A stretch of 64,000 nucleotides of DNA from Polytrichum commune (Eukaryota > Streptophyta > Polytrichopsida > Polytrichales > Polytrichaceae). A model generated the notes under the pieces. That model had not been told where the DNA came from. It saw nothing but the letters and a program-made list of their open reading frames with translations, and did not search any database. The DNA lies in NCBI GenBank assembly GCA_950295325.1, contig OX485803.1:38455554-38519553 (forward strand), written 5' to 3'. Numbering within the stretch: the first letter of the stretch is position 1; each line of letters begins with the position of its first letter. This document shows, one piece after another, positions 1 through 10,948 of this stretch. Made by a program: the position numbers and the translations under genes.

Positions 1-770
1 GCATGTGTCATATATTTTGCTTTCTATTCCATTTTAGTTTCTTATTGCTTCTCTTTGATTGATTTGTTTTGAATGTGTATCTCCGAAAGCTCTGGTTGAA
101 CACTCTCTTTTGATTTGATTTTATGATATACTGGTGACCTTCATCTGTGTTTGAGAGCAGTACTTGGGCCCCCTTCACACTAGAGAGTCGAGAGCTCGAA
201 GAAAGGAGCCTGTTACACATGCTTGTTTATTCATATCCACTTTATTCTTGAGCTTTCAGCCTGAGATCCTGAACTTTTTACCGGGCTTACATCAATTAGA
301 TGGCGCCTGGATGGATACCATGTGCAAAGACTATCCAAGCTCTTGGTGTTTTTTGTCAGGTTTTTACATAAAATCTCGAGCTACCTCCTTGAGTTTAGGA
401 ATGTCGAGAGTTTGAGCTCTCATTTTGTGGGCCCCGAGCCAATGGGCTTTCAGGCATTCTTTGGCTTCTCGTGAATGCGTCTCTGTTTACTACCATTCCT
501 CCCTGATGACTCACTCTCAGCATGACCACTTCACACTTGCTCAAATGATTGAGAGCTTGCTTATTGGTGACGCTCTCAGTAGTTTGAGCTTTGGATGAAA
601 TCTTTGTCAACTCCAAGTATCAAACTCTGGAACATTGCAAGTTCGAGGTCTCAACTTGAGCTCTAGTGTAATGGGGACCTTTCAAGGATAGTCTTATAGA
701 TTGGAAGTGTAGAAATACTTGAGTAAGGGGCTTTAACACTTGTGGTGCATTGTGTAAAATTTGGCTGCAG
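1..770 (+). other. Intron upstream of the quinone reductase exon
   Basis: No reading frame here resembles a known protein. The stretch ends in a normal acceptor (ttggctgcag) directly before the 771 exon, so it is read as part of the intron that separates the off-window first exon from the exons seen here. The N-terminal flavodoxin exon expected for this family was not found in it. Confidence 0.6.
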
Positions 771-3003
771 GTGCCAGAAACATTGCCACAAGAGGTGTTG
801 TTGAAGATGGGTGCTCCTCCTAAATCTGATGTGCCCATTATCACACCAGCACAACTCGCAGAGGCAGATGGCTTGTTATTTGGGTTCCCCACTCGCTACG
901 GTATGATGTGTGCTCAGTTTAAGGCCTTCTTGGATGCCACTGGAGGGCTTTGGAGGACGCAGGCACTAGCAGGGAAGCCTGCGGGTATCTTTGTGAGTAC
1001 TGGCTCCCAAGGAGGTGGTCAAGAAACTACAGCGTAAGTTTCTAAATTCCTAAATTCCTAAATTTCTTCACCCATGGGTTGTGATGTCATTCATATTTGA
1101 TGTTGATCTAGGGTAAGTAGGTCTGGAATGTACACTTTTAGCTTTGCTGCCACTTCTTGTAGGATATGAAGTTCGGAATTAGTGTGAGATGACTAGCAAA
1201 TTAAAAAAAAATCTCATAGCCACTTCCTCATAAATTTTAGGCTCATCTATTATCAAAGTGAAGATTCATTTTGTCATATAGGTCTCTAGAATGGTTAACA
1301 TATTTTGAGCACGTGGTTCAATCTCTTAATACACATGTCTTTTTGGTGTCCGTTCTTAGATCCACAGCTAATCACACATGACGCAAATATAAGTGTCTGA
1401 TTAAGAAAAGTAACTGAATTAGCCATGCTTACATTATGCCCCATAAACGGCTCAAGTAGGTGGATATCTTGCTGCTGACACTATCCTCTCATGAGTTATG
1501 TGGTTCATTCACACTTGCTTGTCTTTGTCGATGTTGGTGTCCTTGTATGTTCAAATATTTATTCTGTTCAATTCTTTTTAATGTCTGGGTTTTCTGTTGT
1601 CTCTTTTCTTGGTTGGACACCTATATTAGAGTGGTAACAAGGCTTGTAGATGAGAGTGGACAGACATTTGTTGCTATGACACTGGAGTATGTGCTCAAAA
1701 TATAGACACCATCCTAGATTCAGTAGTTGACAGAATTGGGAGGGTCTACTATATGATTGCTTAAGGAGAAGAGAATATTCACTTTGACCTCTTACAATTG
1801 TTGCATCTTAACTTAGATTATGAAACTTAGAAATGACAATCTGCCTGATTTGCAATTGCTATGTAGATGAGACAATTGCCGATCTAATATGACAGCCAAA
1901 ATTGTCAAGGGAATCGGAAGCGCCATGATAGGGCCATGGACCTTATTCTAATGATACAACGATTACTTGAAGGCCTTGATCCATATGTGGAAGACATAGA
2001 TAGTAGCACCATTTAAGAACAGAATTACTTTGATCATGAATAAGATAGACACATTAGCTCCAAAAATTATGAGGAAACTGACTACAACCTTGATTGGGTT
2101 TGCTACTCATCTCTTACTAATCATGTGTTTAATATCCTATAGAAGTGAGCTAATCAGAAAATTCAATGATATAAGACCTGTCTATCTCAATGTTAAATCA
2201 ACCTGAAGATTTGCCTCCTGAAGTCGGGTCCTGTTAAAAAGCCATGGTTGAGATTTGCAGTCCTCCATCCAGTCTTCGTATCTGAACTGCATGACACTAA
2301 ATCTGAACTCTTCCCTGATTCCTGTCTAGGAAATGCTTGTGCAGTGTTGGAAGTGATTTTTAGAACAAATTGGAGCAATATTTAGAGTTATCCATAAAGT
2401 AGTGATGTGGTCTAAGGGAGTCTAGACCTTCTACGTGGGTTGTTGGGGGTGGGTTTGAGTTGATCCAGAAAGTAAGGGCACTTTAGGAATTCTTATATGT
2501 AAATTTTGCAACATAAATCATGGATCCTCTTTTAGACTTGGAATAATAAGAGGGTGACATCAATTTAGCTTAATGGTGGAAGTTAGTGTCTACTTTGGGG
2601 CCCGAAACTCATGGACCCCTCTCTTGAACCAAAACTTCCTTGACTTTTTTAAAAAAAAAAATTAAGGATAAAATTATGGAGTTTTATGAAGATTCCTCGA
2701 ACCTCCCCTTTTTCAGTTCATGGACAACTTTGCTGTGTATATATACGTTCTGATAAGCTTGGTTATTTTGGTATCAGATTGACAGCCATCACACAATTGA
2801 CGCATCACGGTATGCTCTTTGTGCCTATTGGATACACTTTTGGTATGGGCATGTACGAGATAAATGAAGTGAAGGGTGGATCACCTTATGGAGCTGGAAC
2901 ACTTGCAGGAGATGGCACACGTCAACCCACAAAATTGGAAATTGACCAAGCTTTCCATCAGGGCCAGTACCACGCTCAGATCACCAAGAAGTTGAAGCAG
3001 TAA
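771..3003 (+). CDS. FQR1-like: NAD(P)H:quinone oxidoreductase, FQR1/WrbA type (3' part)
   Basis: Two exons, 771-1033 and 2778-3003, join in phase (GC|A) across a 1,744-bp GT-AG intron and encode the last 162 residues of a flavodoxin-like quinone reductase, ending at TAA 3001-3003. Visible family motifs are the FMN-binding GFPTRYGMM segment, [11 protein letters not shown], the glycine-rich [10 protein letters not shown] loop, and the C-terminal [19 protein letters not shown] block. Members of the family are about 200 aa, so roughly the first 40 residues lie in an exon left of the window. The family is an FMN-dependent cytosolic or plasma-membrane enzyme making two-electron reductions of quinones to hydroquinones, which avoids semiquinone radicals. 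Both exons are clean, with no stops or frameshifts, so the gene looks functional. The large intron holds a copy of a dispersed MITE. Identification is firm; the physiological substrate is inferred from family. Confidence 0.93.
1608..2175 (+). repeat. Dispersed MITE-like repeat R1, copy a (in intron)
   Basis: It starts with TTGGTTGGACACCTAT and ends near a block shared with the copy at 43.7 kb (cata/tcctatagaagtg). It lies inside the quinone reductase intron. Shared internal blocks include 'gtgctcaaaatat..gacac' and 'ttgataatgaataagata'-like sequence. Confidence 0.5.
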
Positions 3004-3384
3004 CTTGTCAGAAATTCCTTTCTCCCCCAGGCAACTCACAAACGACTTCGGCAGTAGAGATCTCACGCACATATGTCATCTTCTTAAGATGTCTACAAGC
3101 CTTTATCTTCTTCCAATATTCTATTGGAAATGACAAAAACTTTTGTTGGGGTGACAAAAGTATGTACTTGTAAATGTTGGAAACTGCAGATGTAGAGTGT
3201 CATGGTGTTCAGCTTTACAATAACAAAGGCTCTTCTCAGCAATTGATGTCTTCAGGCTTTGTTGGAGAAGAGAGAACTGGTTGCATCATATTGGGTTTAT
3301 GGGGGCACAGTTTATGTATAGATCTCGCTTTAAGTTATGTGAACTTGTAAAAGGTAAGTGGGCCTAATTTGGTTACTTATCTTA
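3004..3384 (+). other. 3' untranslated and downstream region of the quinone reductase gene
   Basis: AT-rich sequence after the stop codon with no coding signal. It presumably holds the 3' UTR; a poly(A) site could not be placed with confidence. It runs up to the next R1 repeat copy. Confidence 0.5.
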
Positions 3385-3540
3385 ACTGGACACCTATATG
3401 TCAGTGGTAGGTGGTTGGGTGCAGATCTAAAACGGACACCATAATGACATGTTTAAAAACGATTTGATAACCATTCTAAGGTTGGGAGTGAACTTAATTG
3501 GAGAACCTATATGACCTTCTTATGGCTCATTATTAGTGGA
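3385..3540 (+). repeat. Repeat R1, copy b (truncated)
   Basis: Begins with the R1 terminal block TTAACTGGACACCTATATG and continues through 'gtgcagatctaaaacggacacc' and 'gataaccattctaaggttggga'. The right half seen in the 43.7-kb copy is missing. Confidence 0.5.
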
Positions 3541-3684
3541 CTTTGACAATTGATAACAATTCAGGAATAGCTTCAAAACTTTTCAAGTTTGATCCTCACT
3601 TCAAATTCATTTGTGGATGCACAAAAATCTCAACCTTGTGCATCAAGTAGGAGGTAGTGAACAACAAAAAAAATAGCCAAATAA

Positions 3685-4026
3685 AGGGTGAGTTTTCATG
3701 TAGGTCGCTTGCACACTAGACTCTAGAAAATAAGGGGTCGGAGGTGTCAGCATGTACTGAAGTGTAAGCCATCATATGATAACATTCTGGTGGCCCACTA
3801 GAATGTGGAGGGTTGTGGACAATGGTTGCTAGCCTTGCATGCATCCACTAAAGAATCTTCAACTCACAAGTGCTTGTCACTGAAGGTTTTGAAGACTGGA
3901 ATTAGAAGGAGGTTAGTAGGTGGGCCTAGATTTGAGAAGATGTGAGTAGCTAGTTGGCACAAACGAACCCTACCCCACTAGATTCCCTCTGCATGTGGGC
4001 AAGTAGCCTGCATGGAAACTCACCCT
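3685..4026 (+). mobile_element. 342-bp TIR element (MITE)
   Basis: The ends are inverted repeats of about 33 bp with few mismatches: AGGGTGAGTTTTCATGTAGG at the left, and its reverse complement (AGGGTGAGTTTCCATGCAGG) at the right. No open frame inside. No clear target duplication was found, so the superfamily is left open. Confidence 0.55.
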
Positions 4027-4383
4027 AAGGCCCATCTATTATAATCAATATGAATCCTTTGACTCTCGACGTTTTGCATAACCTAAAATATTGTAGGAGT
4101 TGCAACTTGTGAAGGTAACTAGTATACTTTCAAGGTGGGCTTGTTTGGAATGATCATTCATGGAGGGTCATTGACGAGGTGACTTGATTGTAAATTATTG
4201 ACCATGAATGATATAAGACCACATTACTTATCTGACAAAATAATTCATATATGTTGGCTTTGTCTATAGGACAAAGACTATGCATCGACTTCTATGTTTC
4301 AAGAGCAAATTTCCTAACCACTTTGCGTTCACACTTGGACATGACTTGATCTTGTTAATTTTGGTAAAGTTGATTTCATGTGG

Positions 4384-4720
4384 ATTGTAAGTATAGTTAA
4401 CATATCTAGTTATATAGTTAACATATATAGTTATATATATCTAGTTAACTATAGTGGTTCCCAAAAATGTATTGAAAAAAATCTAGTTAACTATAGTTAT
4501 TTTGGCAATTGTTAAATATTTATTTCAAAAAATTTGGGTCGTAAATGAGTAGCTTCAGTCCTTGACCCGCATTTGAGAAGAAGCACAAAATCCAAGAATG
4601 GTTTGGTTATAGGTATAGTAAATAGCCATGAACTGGCATGAACAAAATGGACAACTACAGTTGTAGTCTTTCATAATAAAGGGTAGAACCTCATGATTCT
4701 ACCGTTTTCTTGTTTGGTTA
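4384..4720 (+). repeat. Dispersed repeat R2, copy 1
   Basis: About 330 bp shared with 15795-16035. Shared blocks: ATAGTTAAC/TATATATC, 'aaaatgtattgaaaaaa', 'ggttataggtatart', 'caactacarttgtagtcttt' (itself a short palindrome) and 'ttctaccgttttcttgttt'. Noncoding; class unknown. Confidence 0.5.
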
Positions 4721-5469
4721 GCAGAACATCAGCCATGTCCCCACAAAAAATTGTAGTGGACCTATTCATGCATGGGGTTGCTCTCACAAAATTTTGGCCC
4801 CAAAAAGATATGAATATTGATTTGCACTTTAAAAAGAAAAATGTCACAATGCAAAATGAGTTCTTATCGGATACACCTTGTGTAACCCATATAAATTTGC
4901 TAAAATATAAGGATGTAAACATAACATTAATCAACATCAGGAGTAATGAGTTCCTCGTGATTTTAGCCATCAGATCTCTCCCTTATTTACATTGATTGAT
5001 AAACACGAGTTAAGTTAAGTTAACTAGAATTTACACTTGATGATACGGTGACCCTGAATGCCCTTGATTATTAATTCTACAGTGTTTTCTGGTCATCATA
5101 CATAGAATTTAATCACTAAGGTAGACCTGTATTGAAATAACGTAGTAATATCTGGGTTCTTATATTTGAGTAGTATGTGGTTATGTGTAGATCTAAGGAT
5201 GGACATTTGAAAGACATGTGATTAAAGAAATTGGACTATGTGTTCAAAATATGTTATTTTTCTTAATTTCAATAAAGTATGCGAAGTTAAAAGGTTAATT
5301 GGACTAAGAGTACACTATGGTGGTTTCAAACCGGCTAATTTCTTATAGTGGCATAGTGTGGTAGCCTCTGTGAGATAATGGCTAATAGTAACTTGATGGT
5401 TCAATTGAAAGACTCGAGGCTCCCCAGTACTACATTCTCAAATCGTGATGAAGTTTTATTTGTAATGAG
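4721..5469. other. AT-rich intergenic DNA with a partial R1 copy
   Basis: No gene recognised. A truncated R1 copy (copy c) lies at about 5150-5265, with the block 'gtgtagatctaaggatggac' followed by 'gacatgtg' and 'attggactatgtgttcaaaatat'. The overlapping open frames on both strands at 4.67-5.0 kb show no family features. Confidence 0.4.
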
Positions 5470-6160
5470 GTTATACATGGACACTTCAACACAAAGTGTG
5501 CCTCATTTTCAACTGCACAATAAGAGCAAAAGTGAGGTAATCTATTATCTCTAGAGTAGGGATAATCGACCATTGTCCAATTTCAGTGGCAAGTCTATGA
5601 TGTAACGTGCAATAAGCAACAATGATCTTGCATTGTGGTGGGGTCCATGGTTGCTCCAAGTCCAAGTCACATTCATATTGGAGAAATTCCTTGAGGTGGA
5701 GGTAATCTAGTATCTTCCTTGAGAGACAAGAAGAGTTCCACTCTCTAGCAGGAAACACCTCCTTGACATCATCAAATTTGATTCTTGATGTTGTGTCATA
5801 GGTTTCCCAATGGGATAGACCCGTGATGATTGCAACATGGTTGTCAAAATATGCTAGGTATTAAATCCTCATTTGGCAAGGTTCCGGGAAAGCGAGGTTG
5901 TTTGACTAACCATCCGAGAGGAAGGTCAATGAGTCAACCGGTGTTGGAAATTTATAATGAGCTTAGAGCGTATAATTCTATGGAAAGTTCTCTAGATTTG
6001 GCCAACGTCGATGAACACACTTAGACACGAAACATCATATGTATCTTCATGCCCTTCTTGAACCCTCCAATGATAGTTTTTCAAGTCGCCTTCCCAAACT
6101 TCAATGCCATAGTGAAAGTTGGAAACACCAAAGCCTTAAATAGATGGTATTTGAATTCCC
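5470..6160 (-). pseudogene. LINE reverse-transcriptase 3' end fragment
   Basis: Read on the minus strand in shifting frames, this gives a non-LTR retrotransposon C-terminus. The 6.00-6.15 kb part resembles the RT connection region (HLFKALVFPTFTMAL, then VCSSTLAKSRELSIELYAL). The end, at about 5.48-5.54 kb, is a CCHC zinc-finger block reading CSYCAVENEAHFVLKC, which is the usual LINE C-terminal signature. Several stops and frameshifts lie in between. The RT catalytic palm and everything upstream are missing, so this is a dead 5'-truncated copy. It is a different fragment from the LINE at the right end of the window, whose RT lies outside it; whether they are one family is unknown. Confidence 0.6.
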
Positions 6161-6179
6161 GACATGTTTAATGGTCCAC

Positions 6180-6400
6180 ATAATTGGGGGAAAGGGGGGG
6201 GGGGCAGAGGATTATATGATCACTTAATGAGCACAACAATCTCCACTTTGATAATGAATAAGATATTCATATGAGTTGCTTCAAAATTCACGAGGGAAAC
6301 AACTACATGTATTATTTGGATTTGCTAATCGTGTCACACTAATTGCATGTTTCATATCCTACAAGAAGTGGTCACGGAGAAAAATGCATCCAATTAACAC
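6180..6400 (+). repeat. Repeat R1, copy d (right part)
   Basis: Contains the R1 poly-G tract and the right-hand blocks 'gataatgaataagatattcatatgag', 'tttggatttgctaat' and 'catgtttcatatcctacaagaagtgg', matching the 43.7-kb copy. It sits next to the truncated end of the gypsy element. Confidence 0.5.
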
Positions 6401-6509
6401 TGGTATACCTTAGATTATCAAGGGTAACATGTGATTGCAATGAGTTAATGTTAGAATCTTGAAAAATATAACATAGATATGAAATTATGTGACCCTTGTT
6501 GCACTTTAA

Positions 6510-7161
6510 GATGTCATCCAGATATACCAAAACAAACTTCCCGATGAACTTTTGAAAAACTCGATTCATCACTCCTTGGAAAGTTGTTGGAGCATTGGTC
6601 AATCCAAAACTTAATACCTTGAATTGATAATATCCAAACGGTATTCAAAACACCGTCTTCCTCAATTATTCTAATATGGTCATAGCCTTGTGTCAAATCA
6701 AGAGATGAAAATACAGTAAAATCTGCTAATTGGTCAAAGAGATCATCAATGCGAGGCAACGGATAACGATTTTTTACTGTTAGTTTGTTGAATGCACGAT
6801 AATCCACCATCATATGCAATGCTCCGTCTTTTTTCTTAGCAAACAAGATGGAAGACCCGTAGAACGATGAACTAGGTTCAATCTATCCATTTTCCAAATA
6901 CTCCTTGATCTGCTTCTTAGCCTCTTGCAGTTCTAGAGGACTCAATCTATAGATCGGCCTAAATGGCGGCTTGCCATCCGGTTCCAAAATAATAGTATAG
7001 GCCATCTCCCGCTCTGTAGGTATAGGGTGTAAAACATCGGCATATTCCTCCAACATTGTGGCATAAGAAGTTGCCATTGTGTCCTCTGCCTCATCTCCAA
7101 CTGCAATCAACTGAACTAGGAACAATGTTGCTCCCTTCCGAATTGATCTTTTGAATTGCAT
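6510..7161 (-). pseudogene. Gypsy reverse transcriptase remnant
   Basis: Palm/finger motifs in order on the minus strand: PPFRPIYRLSPLELQEAKKQ, an in-frame stop just after YLENG, then [68 protein letters not shown] and finally the catalytic [11 protein letters not shown] frameshift lies at about 6640 between the QGYDHIRI and FGLTNAP blocks. The sequence after the active site is lost. The family copies RNA into DNA in virus-like particles; this copy is dead. Confidence 0.85.
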
Positions 7162-7188
7162 GGCAGCGAGTCTATGGGGATTTGGACT

Positions 7189-7566
7189 CTAACCTTGTAT
7201 TGGATTCACATGCACTCTCATTTTATGACAGCCCTTATAAAACACACAACATTTAGATTCAAAATCCAAGCGTGCCTTGTGTTGTACTAGCCAATCGTTG
7301 CCCAATATCAAATCAACACCATCACTTGACTTGGCCACAAGACAAGTGATTTGACTATGATATTGTTGTATCTTAACATGGACTTTAATGTGCCCATCTG
7401 TGGGGACTTCATCTCCATTGCATAATACCAATGTGTTATTGTCTTTTTTCACTTTTAATCCAAAGGTGTTAGCGAAAACAAAACTCACAAAGCAATGTGA
7501 AGCTACATTATCCAATAATACAAATGCATCTTGATGAGCTATTTGCCCAAAAAAAATCATCATCAA
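7189..7566 (-). pseudogene. Gypsy aspartic protease remnant
   Basis: A 125-residue open frame resembles retropepsin-like domains of plant gypsy elements: an early hydrophobic-Asp segment (FVLLDNVASHCFVS) where active copies have D-S/T-G-A, and the downstream LILGNDWL motif typical of the second half of the fold. The D-S/T-G triplet has become D-N-V, so catalysis is unlikely. It lies between gag and RT as expected. Confidence 0.7.
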
Positions 7567-8084
7567 TTAAGAAGACAGAGTGAGTTGATTCAAAACATGT
7601 GGTTTGGTTTCATCCAAATAAACTTGCCATAGTTTTGATTGCGATTCAAATTGATGCAACAATTTAAATCTAAGCAAAATTCTTTTAAGACATTTTGCTC
7701 TATATTTTTCAACAATAAAACAAGCACTGGTATCATAGGCCGCTCCATGTTTACCGTGCAAATATGGCTTTAAGAAACTTTGCAAATCCTTCACTAATGG
7801 AATAATTGATTAAAAAAACTTCATATATTTTGGACTTCTCATCAGACACATCACTAAGTGGGAGTAACGGAGTTGGCAAAATGATGTCTTTATTCAAAAT
7901 ATCACACACGATTACATCAAATTGTTTATTGATTTTGTCCTGGATCGCGTCCAGTTCACTACTAGACAAATCAAACACAACCTCCGAAACTTGATCAAGT
8001 CCTGACACTAGTCCACTACCTAAGTGTCGGACTTGTGAAAGACTTCTTGCATTTTCTAGCAGTCTGCTGCTCTGCACCTTTTTT
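7567..8084 (-). pseudogene. Gypsy gag-pol linker region, degraded
   Basis: Two overlapping minus-strand open frames (7567-7794 and 7751-8077) sit between the gag zinc knuckle and the protease. They show no domain that I recognise and are probably the linker of the same polyprotein broken by a frameshift near 7.78 kb. Confidence 0.4.
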
Positions 8085-9087
8085 ATTATCAGGACAATCC
8101 TAAGCTAAATGTCCGTCCTTATGACAGATGAAACAAGGGCCGTCCTTTTTGTCGGTGCTCTTAACTGAGGATTCCTCCCCCTTAGGCTTATGATCATTTT
8201 TGTAGAAAGAGGAATTACAAGCCTTAGAGGAGCGTGACTCCTTGTCCTTTATAAACCCTAAATTGCCATCACCTTTGGCAATTGTTGCCTCTAAATGATA
8301 TTTTACATCATCCCGTCCCTTTGCAGCTTGGGTATAAGTGGCGTTGATCATTATAGCTTAATTGATTGAACGCTTAATGTCCTCCCATGGACCACCGTCA
8401 TCTCGTGGATCCACTAGGACTTTATTCCGAACATCCTCTTTGAGTCTAGATAGAAATTGTTCAACCTTATCTCCCCTAGAAATAGGTGATTTCGTCATCT
8501 GAGAACACATATGTTGAAATTTGTTAGCATACTTTTCCACAAAGCCTTTTTGTTTTAGAGTACGTAGCTTGTTCCATGCAACCATTTCTTGGTTAACACT
8601 TCCATAAGCACTGATAAGCGCCTTCTAGAAATTTCCCCATAGTAATGGAGCTTTCTCATCCATACGAAGCTCCATTGCCAACACGTCCCAATGTTACCTT
8701 GAGTGCGATTAAGTACTTATGAATCTGGGCTATTCATGCAATGATGGTGACTTTGGATTTGTCCTTGAATCTCTCCGGCTTTGCGGAGGCTGCAGTGGAG
8801 CGTACTTTGTCTGCTTCCTGATACGTTTGTAAAATGTTAAGCTTACAGTCATGAGTGTCTACTCGATTGTCCAACTTTGTATACATTGAAAGCAAATTGT
8901 CACACTGCGCCTCAATCCTTTGAAATTGGTCATGACCGTCAATCGATTTTCTTGTACAATACTCCCGAATTTTTCTAGCCACCAAATGTCCCATTGCTTC
9001 ATCCGTATCTACTGGAGTAATTACAGGATGACTGCCTTCATCAGACGGACCGGACGTATCCATATCCATGGCGATTGGACAAAACAA
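8085..9087 (-). pseudogene. Gypsy gag remnant
   Basis: Starts at Met 9087 with a 117-residue acidic N-terminal piece. It continues after a frameshift as a Retrotrans_gag-like segment (8358-8585, including KYANKFQHM and FLSRLKEDVRNKV). It ends in a CCHC zinc knuckle near 8.10 kb, where CFICHKDGHLA is followed by a TAG and then DC, so a stop interrupts the fourth ligand spacing. It would have packaged element RNA. Three or more lesions make it non-coding now. Confidence 0.75.
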
Positions 9088-9615
9088 TCACAAATACCCT
9101 AAAGACTTGACGTATACTTGCCAAATTTTACTCAATTTTGAAGGTAATCATAAAGAATAGCAAGAGGAAGCACTTGAGATTATAGAAAACGCTTCAAATA
9201 CACTTGCTAGGAGCAAAAATACATGGCAACTGGTTCAGCAGGTTATTTGAAAAGATTGTATAAAATTTTACAATGAAATGACCAATTCAGTAGGTCACCA
9301 GTCATCGGTGACCAATTTATCATGTCATCATGACATCAACAAAATTGTCACGTCAGCGCCATGTCAGCACTACCAACTCATCAAAATTTAAAATGCTCCC
9401 CTCCTTGAAACAACACCAGGCAAGTTGGACAAGTGCCACGCAAGCAGAAAATTTGACAATCTTGAGGTATACTTGAGGAATAAAAGGAAATTTAAATTTT
9501 AGATAACCCCCCCCCCCCACGCGATAAAAACTTAAACATAGATCCTCTTTCAGGAAACAAGATTACGCAGCAGAAAACATAATAACACCCAAAAAACCAA
9601 GGTTTAAGAGCTTTT

Positions 9616-9627
9616 GCTCTGATACCA
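9616..9627 (-). other. Primer-binding site for initiator-Met tRNA
   Basis: The minus strand reads TGGTATCAGAGC, the standard plant PBS complementary to the 3' end of tRNA-iMet. It lies one base from a CA terminus (minus strand ..TTACA T), placing the 5' LTR at higher coordinates and fixing the element's orientation. Confidence 0.85.
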
Positions 9628-9628
9628 A

Positions 9629-10724
9629 TGTAACGTATCTCATAAATAATGAGATTCAAGAGGCATGTTCCATCCAACCTTAGAGCTTATAAACTTGCTA
9701 CTATTATGAGTTGAGGCTCCCTTCAACTAGAAGTGCAAGATATACCACTAACTCTCCTTCCATGCCTTTAGGATAACTCTAAGTATAGTTAACTCATGGT
9801 CGTTACTTACAAGGTGATAATCTAGTGTAACACCATAGTCTCAACTAGTAATAACTCCCTTTACCTTGTAGAACTACTAGAGCACCTAGGGTGGAGCCTC
9901 TAGTCTTCTAGCAAAGGAGTTTAGTTGAACTAGAGGTTGTAAATAATAAATACATAATAAATAAGTAAATACACGTTACATACTATTTCAGTCTATCGTC
10001 CAAGAATATGACTTGAACTATTCCCACAAATTAAATAATATGGGAATACTTGTGAATTGTAATTAACATCATCTAAAAATGAAGGAATGGACAATTCTTC
10101 TGGCACCTACCTAACTTGCCACGGACAATAATTCTAGAAACTTACAAATGGTGGTCCTTTAGTCGATAATGCTTGGACATATTCATTAAATCAACGATAA
10201 CATAATTAACCAACCAACCCACAAGCTTTGTTCTACGATATTTTATGGTCCACTAAATTATCATTTAATCAAGGATAGATTATAGTTTGTGTCAAGGTGC
10301 CCCTTGACCATGATTATATGACATTACTGTCACTCAAAACAAAACAATTGATGAGTTCAGACTCCCTACATTGAAATCCACGGTATAGCAAGTTGTTACT
10401 ATTGGACTACGGTGGGCTATAAGGGAGAGACTGTGTAATTGCACGTATCGCACCGAGTGACCTTCAAGTCTAACTTGACAATTCTACTGTAACCTAGTAA
10501 GGCCATATAAAACAATGGATCACCTAGGAATTGCCTACAAATTCTACCTAGAACTCATCACAATCTATCAATTAATCTAACAATGACACTTAAACCACAA
10601 ATTGACACTTATTTAACCTTCCTTATGTTGTTTTGTTAGATTGAACCCAATTCGAAAACCTATTCACACATGCTAAGCTTAGATCTGACGTCATGTAAGT
10701 TAGAACTCCCCCACGTAGACAAAG
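9629..10724 (-). mobile_element. Probable 5' LTR of the gypsy element (outer end not resolved)
   Basis: The inner boundary is set by the PBS at 9616-9627. No second LTR copy exists in the window, so the outer boundary cannot be found by comparison; the end given here is only the start of the next identified element. The stretch has no open frame of note. Confidence 0.4.
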
Positions 10725-10733
10725 AGATTGACC

Positions 10734-10939
10734 TTGGTCTGAGACGACCCTAAACTACTGGGTGACAATAGAAAGATACCCAAATCTCAAGGAAGAGGTT
10801 GGCGGTTCAATTCCCGGTTGTGAAATCTCCTCTCTACTGGACATAAAACTTGCCAATTAGTCAACTGCCTCATGTGCTTTGGCGCTAGCATGTCGGCCTT
10901 CTGGCTCAAAAGCAAACAAACAAACTAAACAAAACAAAA
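10734..10939 (+). mobile_element. tRNA-related SINE, 206 bp, with target duplication
   Basis: Flanked by direct repeats AGATTGACC at 10725-10733 and 10940-10948. It contains a perfect Pol III B box, GGTTCAATTCC (10804-10814), and ends in a (CAAA)-rich tail, as SINEs do. The A box is degenerate and could not be placed. A second, partial copy is at 15593-15720. Confidence 0.75.
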
Positions 10940-10948
10940 AGATTGACC

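Larger units (their letters stand above)
6505..9630 (-). mobile_element. Ty3/gypsy retrotransposon, truncated and decayed
   Basis: On the minus strand the order is LTR end, initiator-Met primer site, gag, protease, then the first part of reverse transcriptase. RT directly following protease identifies the gypsy order. RNase H, integrase and the 3' LTR are absent: homology stops just after the YLDDIL catalytic box near 6510. Each coding segment is broken by stops and frameshifts, so the copy cannot move on its own. Confidence 0.85.

Noticed and set aside
4671-4995. Overlapping ~100-aa open frames on opposite strands
   Set aside because: Neither has recognisable motifs, and the area partly overlaps the R2 repeat.
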